A DNA stretch of 64,000 bases from Lachnospiraceae bacterium (GCA_017936885.1 JAGBEO010000013.1:62001-126000), one strand, 5' to 3'. Shown: positions 53,714 to 62,312, counted from the stretch's first letter. Program-made: numbers and translations. Notes: generated by a model from the sequence alone, not told the origin.

Positions 53714-54706
53714 ATGGAACGAAATATTTTAATTAGGGGAACAGGGATTTATACACCTAAGAATGAAGTCGGAAACGAGTTCTTTGAGGAATATTTTAGG
53801 AGAATCGGTGTAGAAGTGCATGGGTTAATGAAGCACTTAAATCGTCAGAAGAGATTCTTTGCAGACAGGGACGAATCTTCACTATCAATGGGACATGCGG
53901 CGGCTGTGAATGTCCTGGAGAAGATGAACCTTGATCCCCAAGAATTGGATATGATTATTTTTATCTCGGATACGCCGGAGTATAATATGCCGACCAATGC
54001 CTTAAAGCTAAGCCAGATGCTGGGGGCGGTAAATGCACACAGAGTTTTTGATATGAACTGTAATTGCACGGGAATGCTTGTAGGGCTTGACGTTGCGGCG
54101 GGGTACATGCAGAAGAGAAAGTCAATCAAAAAGGCTTTGCTTGTTGGCAGTATGCATGTAAGTTCTGTTGTAAAATATAAAGATTCTGTTGTATATCCGA
54201 CTTTTGGAGATTCAGCCGCGGCGGTTATTCTGGAAGCTGTGGAGGAGGAAGAAAAAAGAGGAATATTGTCTTCTGAATACTTTACGGATTCCAATTATCA
54301 TGATACGATAGTATTACCTGAATGCGGGCATTCCAAGGAACTGTTGTATGAGGTTCCAAAGGAAAACAGACGAATGGCATGGAATCCATTTGATTTTAGC
54401 TTTTTGTCGGCAAATTGGACTAAAATTATCAGGGAACTTTTGTCGGATAATGATGTAGATTTAGATGAGATACAGTATTTTCTTTTTTCACAGTTCTCAG
54501 ATGCGGATAATTTATTGACGTTAGAGAAATTAGGCGCATCGAAAGATAAATATGTTTTTGTCGGTGATAAATATGGATATACGGGAGTCTCGAGTCCGAT
54601 CATGGCTTTAAACGAGGTCTGGGATGATTTGCCTGCAGAGGGATATTTGCTTTTCTGTTCCGTGGCGGCTGGCTATTCTATGAATGCTGTCTTATACAAG
54701 ATATAA
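53714..54706 (+). CDS. KAS III-like (FabH family) protein with atypical active site
   Basis: A 330-residue thiolase-fold, ketoacyl-synthase III-like protein. The N-terminal half has GTGIYTPKNEV, DTPEYNMPTNALKLSQMLGA and the nucleophile DMNCNCTGML with Cys118 aligned to FabH Cys112. YPTFGDSAAAVILEA is the GDGA-like block. In the C-terminal half the usual HQAN is FLFSQFSDAD (His replaced by Ser), and the GNTSAAS block is YGYTGVSS (Asn replaced by Tyr). Start: TTG 53696 is in frame, but GGAGGG lies seven bases before ATG 53714. Decarboxylating condensation is thus doubtful; acyl transfer or non-decarboxylating chemistry is possible. It lies between a hydrolase and a chemoreceptor gene. Confidence 0.8.
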   Translation: MERNILIRGTGIYTPKNEVGNEFFEEYFRRIGVEVHGLMKHLNRQKRFFADRDESSLSMGHAAAVNVLEKMNLDPQELDMIIFISDTPEYNMPTNALKLSQMLGAVNAHRVFDMNCNCTGMLVGLDVAAGYMQKRKSIKKALLVGSMHVSSVVKYKDSVVYPTFGDSAAAVILEAVEEEEKRGILSSEYFTDSNYHDTIVLPECGHSKELLYEVPKENRRMAWNPFDFSFLSANWTKIIRELLSDNDVDLDEIQYFLFSQFSDADNLLTLEKLGASKDKYVFVGDKYGYTGVSSPIMALNEVWDDLPAEGYLLFCSVAAGYSMNAVLYKI

Positions 54707-54749
54707 GAATCATGGAACGATTCCGAATACATAACAAGGGGGATGTTGT

Positions 54750-56270
54750 ATGGACAACGAAATTTTGCAGGAGTATAGGAAAAGAGTAACGATTTTTGTG
54801 ATTGCTATTGTATGTGTAAGCGCATTAGCGGCGGGAATTGTATTACCGGGAATGAAATTGTTTGGCTTATATCCTGCGGTATCATGGGGGATTTGCGGTA
54901 TTTTTATAACTGCTATTTTGCTGGAAGATATCATTGGTATCTGCCTGCTTCGCTTAAGTATGCGGCAGGAAGTATTATCGGATCATTTAGAGCGTGTACT
55001 TAAGAATTATTTATTAGTCGTGTTAATCGTTAATATTAACCTGATTACATGGTTTTTCCCGTCAAAGGAATCATGGATGTTCGCGTTTTATTTTATTATT
55101 CTGATGGCGTTTTTCCTGGATATCAAGTTTGTTGTAAAATGTGGTATTGCGGAGTTTGTTTCTTTGCTGATACTGTTTTTTGCCAATGCCGTTACCCGTC
55201 CGGTTGAAAGCATGTTTTGGTCTGATTTGGTATTGCGTGCCATTTGTATTATGCTGAGTCTTTTGGGCGTTATTGCCTTAGTAGTATTTGTCAATCTGTT
55301 TTTATTGAATGCTAAAAAGGAGCAGTTGGAACAGAATAATGCTAAAGTCAGTGATCTTTTGGAAAGCGTAGGGGTAATTGCCGGAAAGTTAGGAGAAGCC
55401 AGCCATATTCTGGTGGAAACCACACAGAACCAGAGCGCGTCTACAGAAGAAATTTCCGCTATCAGTGAAAACTTACTGGAAAACAGTTCTGTTATGATGG
55501 ATAAATCAAAAGAGAGCAAGGGGAACCTTTCTGATCTGGAGAAGCGCAGCGAGGAAATGGAACAGAGGATGCAGAATGTGGATCAGATTTCCAAGGAACT
55601 GGTTGACATATCCGCTACCAATGAGAAGTCATTAAATGATTTAATGACAATGAGCGAAGAAGTAGAGAGTTCTACGAATAAGACAAAAGAGGTAACAGAC
55701 AGGCTTCTGCAGGAATCCGGTGAAATGGGAGAGACACTGGAGATTATCAATGGAATTGCCGAGTCAATCAATCTTCTTTCCCTGAATGCTTCCATCGAAG
55801 CAGCAAGAGCCGGGGAATCGGGAAGAGGATTTGCAGTAGTAGCGCAGGAAATCGGACATCTAGCCAGCAACACTAAGGACTCCTTAAAGAATGTAACAGA
55901 TATCGTATTGCGTATCCAGAATGGGGCGACAGAGGTATCTTCGTTTATGAATGAGAATACGGAACAGCTTTTGAAGCAGAACAAGGTAATTGTGGATACG
56001 GTAGAAGGTATTCGCACCATGATGGAGCTTCTGAAGAAGTCTCTGGAAGCGGTTGGACAGGCAGACCGTATTCGCAGTGAACAGAACGAGGTTATTCGGG
56101 AAACGGTTACCATCAATGAAGATATTGCCCAAAGTATTGAAAATGAAAATACAGAATTTGGTAACATCGCGGAGATGGTACAGAGCAATGCACAGGATAT
56201 TCTTGCATTATCAACTCAGGTTGAAAATATTAATACTATGATAACAGAACTGGAGAAATTATTGGGATAG
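54750..56270 (+). CDS. Methyl-accepting chemotaxis protein with membrane-embedded N-terminus
   Basis: A 506-residue chemoreceptor whose N-terminal 190 residues are six predicted membrane segments (about 12-33, 40-68, 84-103, 108-127, 130-148, 160-188) with short loops and no extracellular sensor. No HAMP is evident. The cytoplasmic domain runs from about 200 to the end; the tip [19 protein letters not shown] is intact. A six-helix membrane sensor suggests a lipophilic ligand or membrane state. The SD GGGGGATG precedes the ATG. It lies 43 bases after the KAS III-like gene, in the same cluster, and ends before a bidirectional terminator. Confidence 0.87.
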   Translation: MDNEILQEYRKRVTIFVIAIVCVSALAAGIVLPGMKLFGLYPAVSWGICGIFITAILLEDIIGICLLRLSMRQEVLSDHLERVLKNYLLVVLIVNINLITWFFPSKESWMFAFYFIILMAFFLDIKFVVKCGIAEFVSLLILFFANAVTRPVESMFWSDLVLRAICIMLSLLGVIALVVFVNLFLLNAKKEQLEQNNAKVSDLLESVGVIAGKLGEASHILVETTQNQSASTEEISAISENLLENSSVMMDKSKESKGNLSDLEKRSEEMEQRMQNVDQISKELVDISATNEKSLNDLMTMSEEVESSTNKTKEVTDRLLQESGEMGETLEIINGIAESINLLSLNASIEAARAGESGRGFAVVAQEIGHLASNTKDSLKNVTDIVLRIQNGATEVSSFMNENTEQLLKQNKVIVDTVEGIRTMMELLKKSLEAVGQADRIRSEQNEVIRETVTINEDIAQSIENENTEFGNIAEMVQSNAQDILALSTQVENINTMITELEKLLG

Positions 56271-56319
56271 TAAGATAATTGAATTGCTGTTTTCATGTAG
56301 GATTGTTAAAAGGTGTATC

Positions 56320-56358
56320 AAGACAGTTATTGACCGCATGGGTTAATAACTGTCTTTT
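56320..56358. terminator. Bidirectional terminator between chemoreceptor and lysR
   Basis: AAGACAGTTATT (56320-56331) and AATAACTGTCTT (56345-56356) form a perfect 12-bp stem with a 13-base loop, ending TTTT on the plus strand. Confidence 0.85.
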
Positions 56359-56407
56359 GCGTTAAGGGAGCAGCATTCCTTTTTGGCGAAGCGCTTTGTC
56401 ATAATTG

Positions 56408-57325
56408 TCAGTTCAATTTGCCGTAATATTTTACAAGCTTGTCTATGGCATCGCCGGATGACGAACGGGCCGGATATACGAAGCCGATCTGGCGGCGTGG
56501 AATCCGGTGTCCAAGCTTGATTTCCTTAAGCGTACCGCTTTGCAAGTCCGTTTTTACAAAATCACTGATCACACAGGCGATGCCGAGTCCTGCTCTGGCA
56601 AATTCTATCGCCAGATCCATATTGTTTACTTCCATTACATTGTGAAGTGTAATCCGGTGAGCGTCTAAGAAACTGTCAGCGTGCTTGCGGGATATATTTC
56701 CTTTGTCCAGCATGATAAAGGCGGCCTCATGGAAGAAATCCTCCTGCGCGTCTGCTTTATATTTGGTCTGTAAGGAGTGCAGATAGGTGTCGGTAGACAC
56801 GAAGATATCTTCGATGGCAGTCAGGGGAAGGTAAGTGATCTCACTGCCCGATTGCCTGAAAGTCTTTTCGGAAGGTAAGCCTATTAATCCCAAATCAATG
56901 GTTCCGTTTTCTATGGCAGCGATCGTATCGAAGGTTGACTGGCAGGAAATGTTAATCTTAATGTTAGGATTTTCCATGATAAAAGTCTTTAACAGCGGCA
57001 GAAGAACATATTTACATAAAGTAGTGCTGACACCGATGGAAAGATATATAATATGAGAGGAAGATGCTTCCCGAAGCAGTTCTTCCCCGGATTTCAGTGA
57101 GGTCATAGCCTGCTTGACATGACTGAACAGAATTTCTCCCTCGTGCGTTAAGGTGACGCCTCTTGAAGAACGGTGGAAAAGCGTCACATCAAGAGAGTGT
57201 TCCAGCTTTGAAATTGCCTTGCTTACGGCAGGCTGGCTTATATATAATTTTTGGGCAGCTACGGAAAAATTACGGCAGCCTGCCACTTCATAAAATATCT
57301 GATATAAGTTGAGATTCTGTTCCAT
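56408..57325 (-). CDS. LysR-type regulator divergent from leuCD
   Basis: A 305-residue LysR-type transcription factor. The N-terminal HTH is clear (FYEVAGCRNFSVAAQKLYIS, QPAVSKAISKLEHSL). The effector domain has ISYLSIGVSTTLCKYVLLP-like IIYLSIGVSTTLCKYVLLP and two Rossmann-like lobes. It is encoded on the strand opposite leuC, separated by 393 bases with two ATAA-N7-TTAT dyads, the box type known for CcpC/CitR-like LysR proteins. It probably controls leuCD and itself. The effector may be a branched-chain intermediate or citrate-like compound, by inference. Confidence 0.9.
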   Translation of the reverse strand: MEQNLNLYQIFYEVAGCRNFSVAAQKLYISQPAVSKAISKLEHSLDVTLFHRSSRGVTLTHEGEILFSHVKQAMTSLKSGEELLREASSSHIIYLSIGVSTTLCKYVLLPLLKTFIMENPNIKINISCQSTFDTIAAIENGTIDLGLIGLPSEKTFRQSGSEITYLPLTAIEDIFVSTDTYLHSLQTKYKADAQEDFFHEAAFIMLDKGNISRKHADSFLDAHRITLHNVMEVNNMDLAIEFARAGLGIACVISDFVKTDLQSGTLKEIKLGHRIPRRQIGFVYPARSSSGDAIDKLVKYYGKLN

Positions 57326-57419
57326 AGATAAGTCTTCCTTTCATGTAACAATGTTGTTTTGCAAATGGCTAACCAATGTTGCTGGCGGGTTTCATTGGTA
57401 AATTTTCTTATATAGATTA

Positions 57420-57436
57420 TATAATAGATGATTATA
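57420..57436. promoter_or_regulatory. LysR-type dyad 1 (ATAA-N7-TTAT)
   Basis: TATAAT-AGATG-ATTATA is a perfect palindrome with 6-bp arms and fits ATAA-N7-TTAT. It lies about 95 bases upstream of the lysR start (on its own promoter side), where an autoregulatory site would be expected. Confidence 0.5.
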
Positions 57437-57490
57437 CTGATCAGTTTATAATATTGCAATAAATTGTTGTAATTATATAATTGAATTGCT

Positions 57491-57505
57491 ATAACTATAG
57501 GTTAT
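57491..57505. promoter_or_regulatory. LysR-type dyad 2 (ATAA-N7-TTAT)
   Basis: ATAAC-TATAG-GTTAT is a second ATAA-N7-TTAT box. Its centre is 70 bp from dyad 1 and about 65 bp before the inferred leuC transcription start, the typical recognition site distance for a LysR activator. Confidence 0.55.
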
Positions 57506-57528
57506 GAAGGATATGAAAAGATAATATT

Positions 57529-57556
57529 TCTCAAATATACGGTTTTATGTTACAAT
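57529..57556 (+). promoter_or_regulatory. Probable leuC promoter
   Basis: TACAAT (57551-57556) preceded by TGT makes an extended -10; the -35 (TCTCAA, 57529-57534) is poor. A weak -35 suits an activator-dependent promoter. The leader to leuC (about 155 bases) holds three TGCAATG copies but no T-box motif. Confidence 0.5.
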
Positions 57557-57718
57557 CAAACATAGTGAAAGAGTAAACGCACAATTATGGTATCGTTGCA
57601 ATGCATAAATCGGAAACCGAGAATGCAATGTGGGAACTTTAAACTGTAAAGCGTAAAAAAATTGCAGACTGCAATGCAGAAAAATGAAAAAGAAATCATG
57701 TGTTAGGAGGAAACAATC

Positions 57719-58981
57719 ATGGGAATGACAATGACCCAGAAGATTTTAGCAGCCCATGCCGGACTGGACAAGGTAGAGGCGGGACAGTTGATCGAGGCAG
57801 ATTTGGATTTGGTATTGGGAAATGATATCACAAGCCCGGTAGCGATTAAAGAGATGGAGAAGATGAACGTGGACGGTGTCTTCCACAAGGATAAGATTGC
57901 GTTAGTGCCGGATCACTTCGTGCCCAATAAAGATATTAAGTCGGCAGAGCATTGTAAATGCGTAAGAGAATTTGCACGCCGCAATGAGATTACGAATTAT
58001 TTTGAAGTAGGAGAAATGGGTATTGAACACGCACTGTTGCCGGAGAAAGGATTGACAGTGGCAGGAGATGTGATCATCGGTGCCGATTCCCATACTTGTA
58101 CTTATGGTGCACTTGGTGCATTTTCAACCGGTGTGGGAAGTACGGATATGGCTGCCGGTATGGCAACTGGCAAGGCATGGTTTAAGGTGCCTTCTGCTAT
58201 TAAATTCAATCTAGTAGGCAAGCCCTCCGAATGGGTAAGCGGCAAGGATGTGATTTTACATATCATCGGTATGATCGGTGTGGACGGTGCATTATATAAA
58301 TCCATGGAATTTGTAGGCGAAGGAATTCAGAACCTTACTATGGATGACAGATTTACGATTGCCAATATGGCGATTGAAGCGGGTGGTAAGAACGGTATTT
58401 TCCCGGTAGATGATCTGGCGATTGCTTATATGAAAGAGCATTCAACAAAGGAATTTAAGATTTATGAGGCGGATGAGGATGCGGTTTATGATGAGGAATA
58501 CACCATCGATTTAAGCACCTTAAGACCTACTGTCGCATTTCCGCACCTCCCGGAGAATACGAAGACTATCGATGAGATTACAGAAGATATTAAGATTGAT
58601 CAGGTTGTGATCGGTTCTTGTACCAACGGCAGATTAGATGACCTGAGAATTGCCGCAAAGGTATTAAGCGGCAGACATGTGGCAGAGGGCATGCGCTGTA
58701 TCGTGATTCCTGCCACACAGGCTGTTTATTTGCAGGCGATGGAAGAGGGGCTTCTTAAGACCTTTATCGAAGCAGGAGCCATTGTCAGCACCCCTACCTG
58801 TGGTCCGTGTCTGGGCGGCTACATGGGTATTCTGGCTGAGGGAGAGCGCTGTGTATCTACCACCAACCGTAACTTTGTAGGACGTATGGGACATGTGGAC
58901 TCTGAAATCTATCTGGCCAGTCCGGCGGTAGCGGCGGCAAGTGCGGTAACCGGTAAGATTTCCTGTCCGTGTCAGTTGTAG
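57719..58981 (+). CDS. leuC: 3-Isopropylmalate dehydratase large subunit
   Basis: LeuC (420 residues) with LeuD isomerises isopropylmalate in leucine synthesis, using a [4Fe-4S] cluster. The cluster Cys ligands lie in [13 protein letters not shown] and [13 protein letters not shown]. The aconitase-type [21 protein letters not shown] block is complete. The SD TAGGAGG is ideal. This is the 420-residue form common to Clostridia and archaea, shorter than the roughly 466-residue E. coli type. leuD follows 31 bases later; leuA and leuB are not in the window. Confidence 0.96.
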   Translation: MGMTMTQKILAAHAGLDKVEAGQLIEADLDLVLGNDITSPVAIKEMEKMNVDGVFHKDKIALVPDHFVPNKDIKSAEHCKCVREFARRNEITNYFEVGEMGIEHALLPEKGLTVAGDVIIGADSHTCTYGALGAFSTGVGSTDMAAGMATGKAWFKVPSAIKFNLVGKPSEWVSGKDVILHIIGMIGVDGALYKSMEFVGEGIQNLTMDDRFTIANMAIEAGGKNGIFPVDDLAIAYMKEHSTKEFKIYEADEDAVYDEEYTIDLSTLRPTVAFPHLPENTKTIDEITEDIKIDQVVIGSCTNGRLDDLRIAAKVLSGRHVAEGMRCIVIPATQAVYLQAMEEGLLKTFIEAGAIVSTPTCGPCLGGYMGILAEGERCVSTTNRNFVGRMGHVDSEIYLASPAVAAASAVTGKISCPCQL

Positions 58982-59012
58982 TATAAATTTGCAGTAAGAA
59001 AGGAATAAAGAA

Positions 59013-59501
59013 ATGAAAGCAGCAAAAGGACTTGTTTTTAAATATGGTGATAATGTGGATACGGATGTTATTATTCCGGCACGTTACTTAAATTCTTCTG
59101 ATCCGGCAGAATTGGCGACACACTGCATGGAGGATATTGATAAAGAATTTGTGAACAAAGTAAATAAAGGAGATATCATTGTAGCTACGAAGAATTTCGG
59201 CTGTGGTTCCTCCAGAGAACACGCACCCATCGCAATTAAGGCGGCTGGGGTAAGCTGTGTGATTGCAGAAACCTTTGCCAGAATTTTCTACCGTAATGCG
59301 ATCAATATCGGTCTTCCGATCGTAGAATGCCCGGAGGCAGCCAAGGATATTGAGGCAGGAGATGAAGTGGAAGTAAACTTTGATACCGGCGTTATTACGG
59401 ATGTGACGAAAGGAACTTCCTATCAGGGGCAGGCATTCCCTGAGTTTATGCAGAAAATTATTGCAGCAGAAGGACTTGTGAACTATATCAACCAGAAGTA
59501 G
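59013..59501 (+). CDS. leuD: 3-Isopropylmalate dehydratase small subunit
   Basis: LeuD (162 residues) is the swivelling small subunit. Motifs: [21 protein letters not shown] at the N-terminus and [18 protein letters not shown] with the substrate-binding Ser/Arg, then [13 protein letters not shown]. The 162-residue length matches the short form that pairs with the 420-residue LeuC. The SD AGAAAGGAA fits. Co-transcribed with leuC. Confidence 0.97.
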   Translation: MKAAKGLVFKYGDNVDTDVIIPARYLNSSDPAELATHCMEDIDKEFVNKVNKGDIIVATKNFGCGSSREHAPIAIKAAGVSCVIAETFARIFYRNAINIGLPIVECPEAAKDIEAGDEVEVNFDTGVITDVTKGTSYQGQAFPEFMQKIIAAEGLVNYINQK

Positions 59502-59526
59502 ATGATGAAGGATTGAAGGAAACCTG

Positions 59527-60243
59527 ATGGTAAACAGAATCGACGGCAATTATCATGATTATACATCAGCAAAGACCGTCAATACGGTACAGGACAGCGG
59601 TGAGAAGTTCAGCTTAAATTATAATCAGGAGAATCTGCAAACCGAAGAACAGGAGAAGAAAGAGGAAAAGGAGAAAACCCTGGCAGCCGAACGAAGCGGT
59701 GTCAAACTGGAACTTTCCCGGAGTGGTCAGCAGGCCGATGTCAAATGGAGACAGGAAAAGACTAAAGCGCAGGAACAGTCCCGGACAAAGGAGGCTTCTT
59801 TTCTCGATACGCTTCAAAAGTTTATCACAGACTTCCTTCAGGCGGTTAAAATGATTCTTAACCGGATCTGGAATGATCCGGAACCGGAAGATACGGTGCA
59901 GTCGTCAGATGTGACGCCGGAAGAAGCGGAACGCTATACGGAGGAGTATCTGGCGTTAAAAGGACTGGCGAAGCCGGAAACGGCAGGGGAGATAACGGAA
60001 CCTGAGAATATATCCACAGATAAAACAAAGTCTCCCGTTGACAAGGATGCTGAGATCCAGAAATATCTGCATACCGGCAATTTGGAGCAGGTGATCAGTC
60101 TGTTGACAGATAACGGTCAGAAGACAATCGCTAAAAATTCTAATTTGCTGACGTATTATGACCGGAGCGGAAGGCTGACACAGATTAATGCCTCTGACAG
60201 GGAACGGATTCTGCATGGTGACAGAAATACGAAGAAATTATAA
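59527..60243 (+). CDS. Hypothetical charged protein
   Basis: A 238-residue hydrophilic protein without signal peptide or clear membrane segment. The N-terminal half is Glu/Lys/Gln-rich (QTEEQEKKEEKEKTLAAE); a mid segment (SFLDTLQKFITDFLQAVKMI) is an amphipathic or weakly hydrophobic helix. The C-terminal part (YLHTGNLEQVISLLTDNGQK, NSNLLTYYDRSGRLTQINAS) looks like a small folded domain. It begins 25 bases after leuD with a usable SD, so it may share the leuCD transcript, but no role in leucine synthesis is evident. I do not recognise the family. Confidence 0.65.
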   Translation: MVNRIDGNYHDYTSAKTVNTVQDSGEKFSLNYNQENLQTEEQEKKEEKEKTLAAERSGVKLELSRSGQQADVKWRQEKTKAQEQSRTKEASFLDTLQKFITDFLQAVKMILNRIWNDPEPEDTVQSSDVTPEEAERYTEEYLALKGLAKPETAGEITEPENISTDKTKSPVDKDAEIQKYLHTGNLEQVISLLTDNGQKTIAKNSNLLTYYDRSGRLTQINASDRERILHGDRNTKKL

Positions 60244-60260
60244 GTAAATACAGACAAATG

Positions 60261-60290
60261 AAAAGCCCGGTGTGTTTGAACCGGGCTTTT
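60261..60290. terminator. Bidirectional terminator
   Basis: AAAAGCCCGGT and ACCGGGCTTTT form a perfect 11-bp stem with an 8-base loop, flanked by A and T runs. It serves the plus-strand leuCD unit and the minus-strand GGDEF gene, whose stop codon touches it. Confidence 0.9.
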
Positions 60291-61380
60291 AATAGATTAC
60301 AACATTTTTGCCGTTGCGTTTGCCGACATAAAGATTGTAGTCGGCTTTTGTAATCGTTTCTTCGATTGTATCCTGTTTATCATGAGTGGATATGCCGAGT
60401 GTTAATGTGCAGCGTATCCATTTGGTATCAAACTGAAAGACATGATTCGCCACATTGCGGCGGATGTCTTCTGCGATGCGGCAGACTTTCTCTTTGGCCA
60501 GATTGCTGATAAGAATCAGGATTTCTTCGCCGCCCCAGCGACAGACGTAACCGTTTCCTTTTACCTGATCTGTTGTAATCCGGGCGATTTCCCGCAGGAC
60601 AATATCGCCGAAGTCGTGTCCGTAGCTGTCATTGATTTTTTTGAAATTATCTATATCGCACATGATAACGGAAAAGCTGGAACCTGATTTTAAGGCCTGG
60701 GTTAAAAAGACATCCATACTTCTGCGGTTATATAATCCGGTTAACGGGTCGGTGCTTGCCAGCTTGTCTAAAATAGCATTCTGATGGCGAAGCTGCTTGC
60801 TTGATAAATTCATCTCGAAGACGAAAGTCAGAGAAAATATAATTAAAAACAGGAACGTACAAATAGAATTAAAAATATATAATATCAGTTCTAAGGACTT
60901 CAAATGTAGCTCATAAATAGGAACGAAATAAAAGGATAAAACTTTGCAGGATAAAAAGGCAAGCACGGCAAACAGCGCTGATCCGGTGGCAATTACAATT
61001 TTACGGTGTTTGGTGTTCATGGTATAGCACATGTAATAACACACGGGAATAATAGCGATTAGATATTGTGCAAATCCGTATTGCCAGCCTACACAAATGG
61101 TTGCGACAAAGGAATGCAATACAATTTCCAAATAGGTAATGTAATATACCAGCAAAAAGATATCTTTATTAATCAGTCTGGTACAGGAAAGATAGGTTAG
61201 TACACTTATGATATTAAAAATGAAAAGAGGTTTAACCTTGAAATAACCGAACAAACATGTCAGAAAAAGATGTACCAATGCAACAGAATAGATTATGACA
61301 CTGTACTTTTGTCTGTCAGTAATTGCCAAATTGCCGGTTAATATACTTTTTAAATTTACTAAAAAACGTTTATTAAACAA
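60289..61380 (-). CDS. GGDEF-domain protein (probable diguanylate cyclase)
   Basis: Six predicted membrane segments (first about 205 residues) precede a coiled segment and a C-terminal GGDEF domain (DPLTGLYNRRSMDVFL, MCDIDNFKKINDSYGHDFGD, VCRWGGEEILILI). The signature is GGEEI in place of GGEEF. The RxxD inhibitory site is not present (KGNG at that place), so product feedback is probably absent. The enzyme should make c-di-GMP if active. Start: GTG at 61407 is in frame, but GGGAG sits seven bases before TTG 61380, which is chosen. No EAL or receiver domain is seen. Confidence 0.82.
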   Translation of the reverse strand: MFNKRFLVNLKSILTGNLAITDRQKYSVIIYSVALVHLFLTCLFGYFKVKPLFIFNIISVLTYLSCTRLINKDIFLLVYYITYLEIVLHSFVATICVGWQYGFAQYLIAIIPVCYYMCYTMNTKHRKIVIATGSALFAVLAFLSCKVLSFYFVPIYELHLKSLELILYIFNSICTFLFLIIFSLTFVFEMNLSSKQLRHQNAILDKLASTDPLTGLYNRRSMDVFLTQALKSGSSFSVIMCDIDNFKKINDSYGHDFGDIVLREIARITTDQVKGNGYVCRWGGEEILILISNLAKEKVCRIAEDIRRNVANHVFQFDTKWIRCTLTLGISTHDKQDTIEETITKADYNLYVGKRNGKNVVIY

Positions 61381-61502
61381 TATTTTATCTCCCACGCGCA
61401 CGCGCACTGCATTTACACAAAAATACTTTTTAGAACATTAAAAAACTTAATTATATTGTATTATAAAAGAATAGCTATGTAAATGATTTTCGAATAAAAC
61501 AC

Positions 61503-61531
61503 TTGTTCGATTGTGCGATGTTTGTTATAAT
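61503..61531 (+). promoter_or_regulatory. Promoter for the 61581 gene
   Basis: TTGTTC (61503-61508), a 17-base spacer and TATAAT (61526-61531) lie 50 bases before the GTG start. Confidence 0.7.
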
Positions 61532-61580
61532 TAAAAAAATTATGGTGAAATGGATTTAGGAGCGTTTTGGGGATTGCATT

Positions 61581-62312
61581 GTGAATAAGGAAGCATTTGA
61601 GCAGGCGAAGTTAAAGGTGCTGTTGAAACAGCATGATCCGCATGGATTCGGAACTTTACAGGAAAAGACAGTTCATGCGGTGATGAAATTATATTATGAG
61701 CCAAATGAGGATTATCATGAGGTGCCGATAGAAGGATATATAGCGGATATTTATACCGGAGAACGGATTATTGAGATACAGAACGGTAATTTTAACAGGC
61801 TTCGGGACAAGCTGCAGGCATTTCTTCCTTTATATCCGGTTATGGTAGTATTGCCGATTCCGCATAATAAGTGGCTGATCTGGATGGATGAAGAGAGCGG
61901 TTCTCTTTCGGGAAGAAGGAAATCTCCGGTGACAGGTTCCGTTTACAGTGCATTCCCAGAGTTATATAAAATCAAGAATTTCCTGACACATCCGAATCTT
62001 ACCTTTGCTTTTCCCCTGCTTGATATAGACGAGTACCGGTTATTAAACGGCTGGAGTAAGGATAAGAAGAAAGGCTCTGAGAGATATGACAGGATGCCGC
62101 TTGCCCTATATGATGAAATACTGTTTGAAAGAAAAGAAGATTTTATTCAGGTGATTCCCTATGAACTGGAAGAGGCATTTACCGTGAAAGAGTTTGCGAA
62201 AGCGGCGAAAATTCATAGAGATCTGGCACAGGTTACACTGCATATCCTGTACCATATGCAGCTTGTAACCAGAGTCGGCAAGCGCGGCAGAGAATATTTA
62301 TATGAGGTTTGA
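61581..62312 (+). CDS. Unknown protein, possible PD-(D/E)XK fold with wHTH
   Basis: A 243-residue soluble protein starting at GTG 61581. Residues 20-90 show a pattern of acidic residues (E28, D56, then ERIIEIQNGNF with E65 and Q67) that recalls the PD-(D/E)XK core with E-x-Q in place of E-x-K, followed by a helix (NRLRDKLQAFL) and a strand (MVVLPIP). The C-terminal 60 residues (FTVKEFAKAAKIHRDLAQVT, LHILYHMQLVTRVGKRG) look like a winged helix. It lies 135 bases upstream of the topoisomerase gene. I recall similar clostridial proteins without a function. Nuclease activity is a hypothesis only. Confidence 0.6.
   Translation: MNKEAFEQAKLKVLLKQHDPHGFGTLQEKTVHAVMKLYYEPNEDYHEVPIEGYIADIYTGERIIEIQNGNFNRLRDKLQAFLPLYPVMVVLPIPHNKWLIWMDEESGSLSGRRKSPVTGSVYSAFPELYKIKNFLTHPNLTFAFPLLDIDEYRLLNGWSKDKKKGSERYDRMPLALYDEILFERKEDFIQVIPYELEEAFTVKEFAKAAKIHRDLAQVTLHILYHMQLVTRVGKRGREYLYEV

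Noticed and set aside
57557-57718. A T-box leucine riboswitch in the leuC leader
   Set aside because: No T-box antiterminator core (TGGNACCGCG) nor specifier stem was found, and no terminator precedes leuC.
61488-61510. A LexA box near the 61581 gene (CGAAT...GTTCG)
   Set aside because: The half sites are nine bases apart; Gram-positive LexA boxes need CGAAC-N4-GTTCG.
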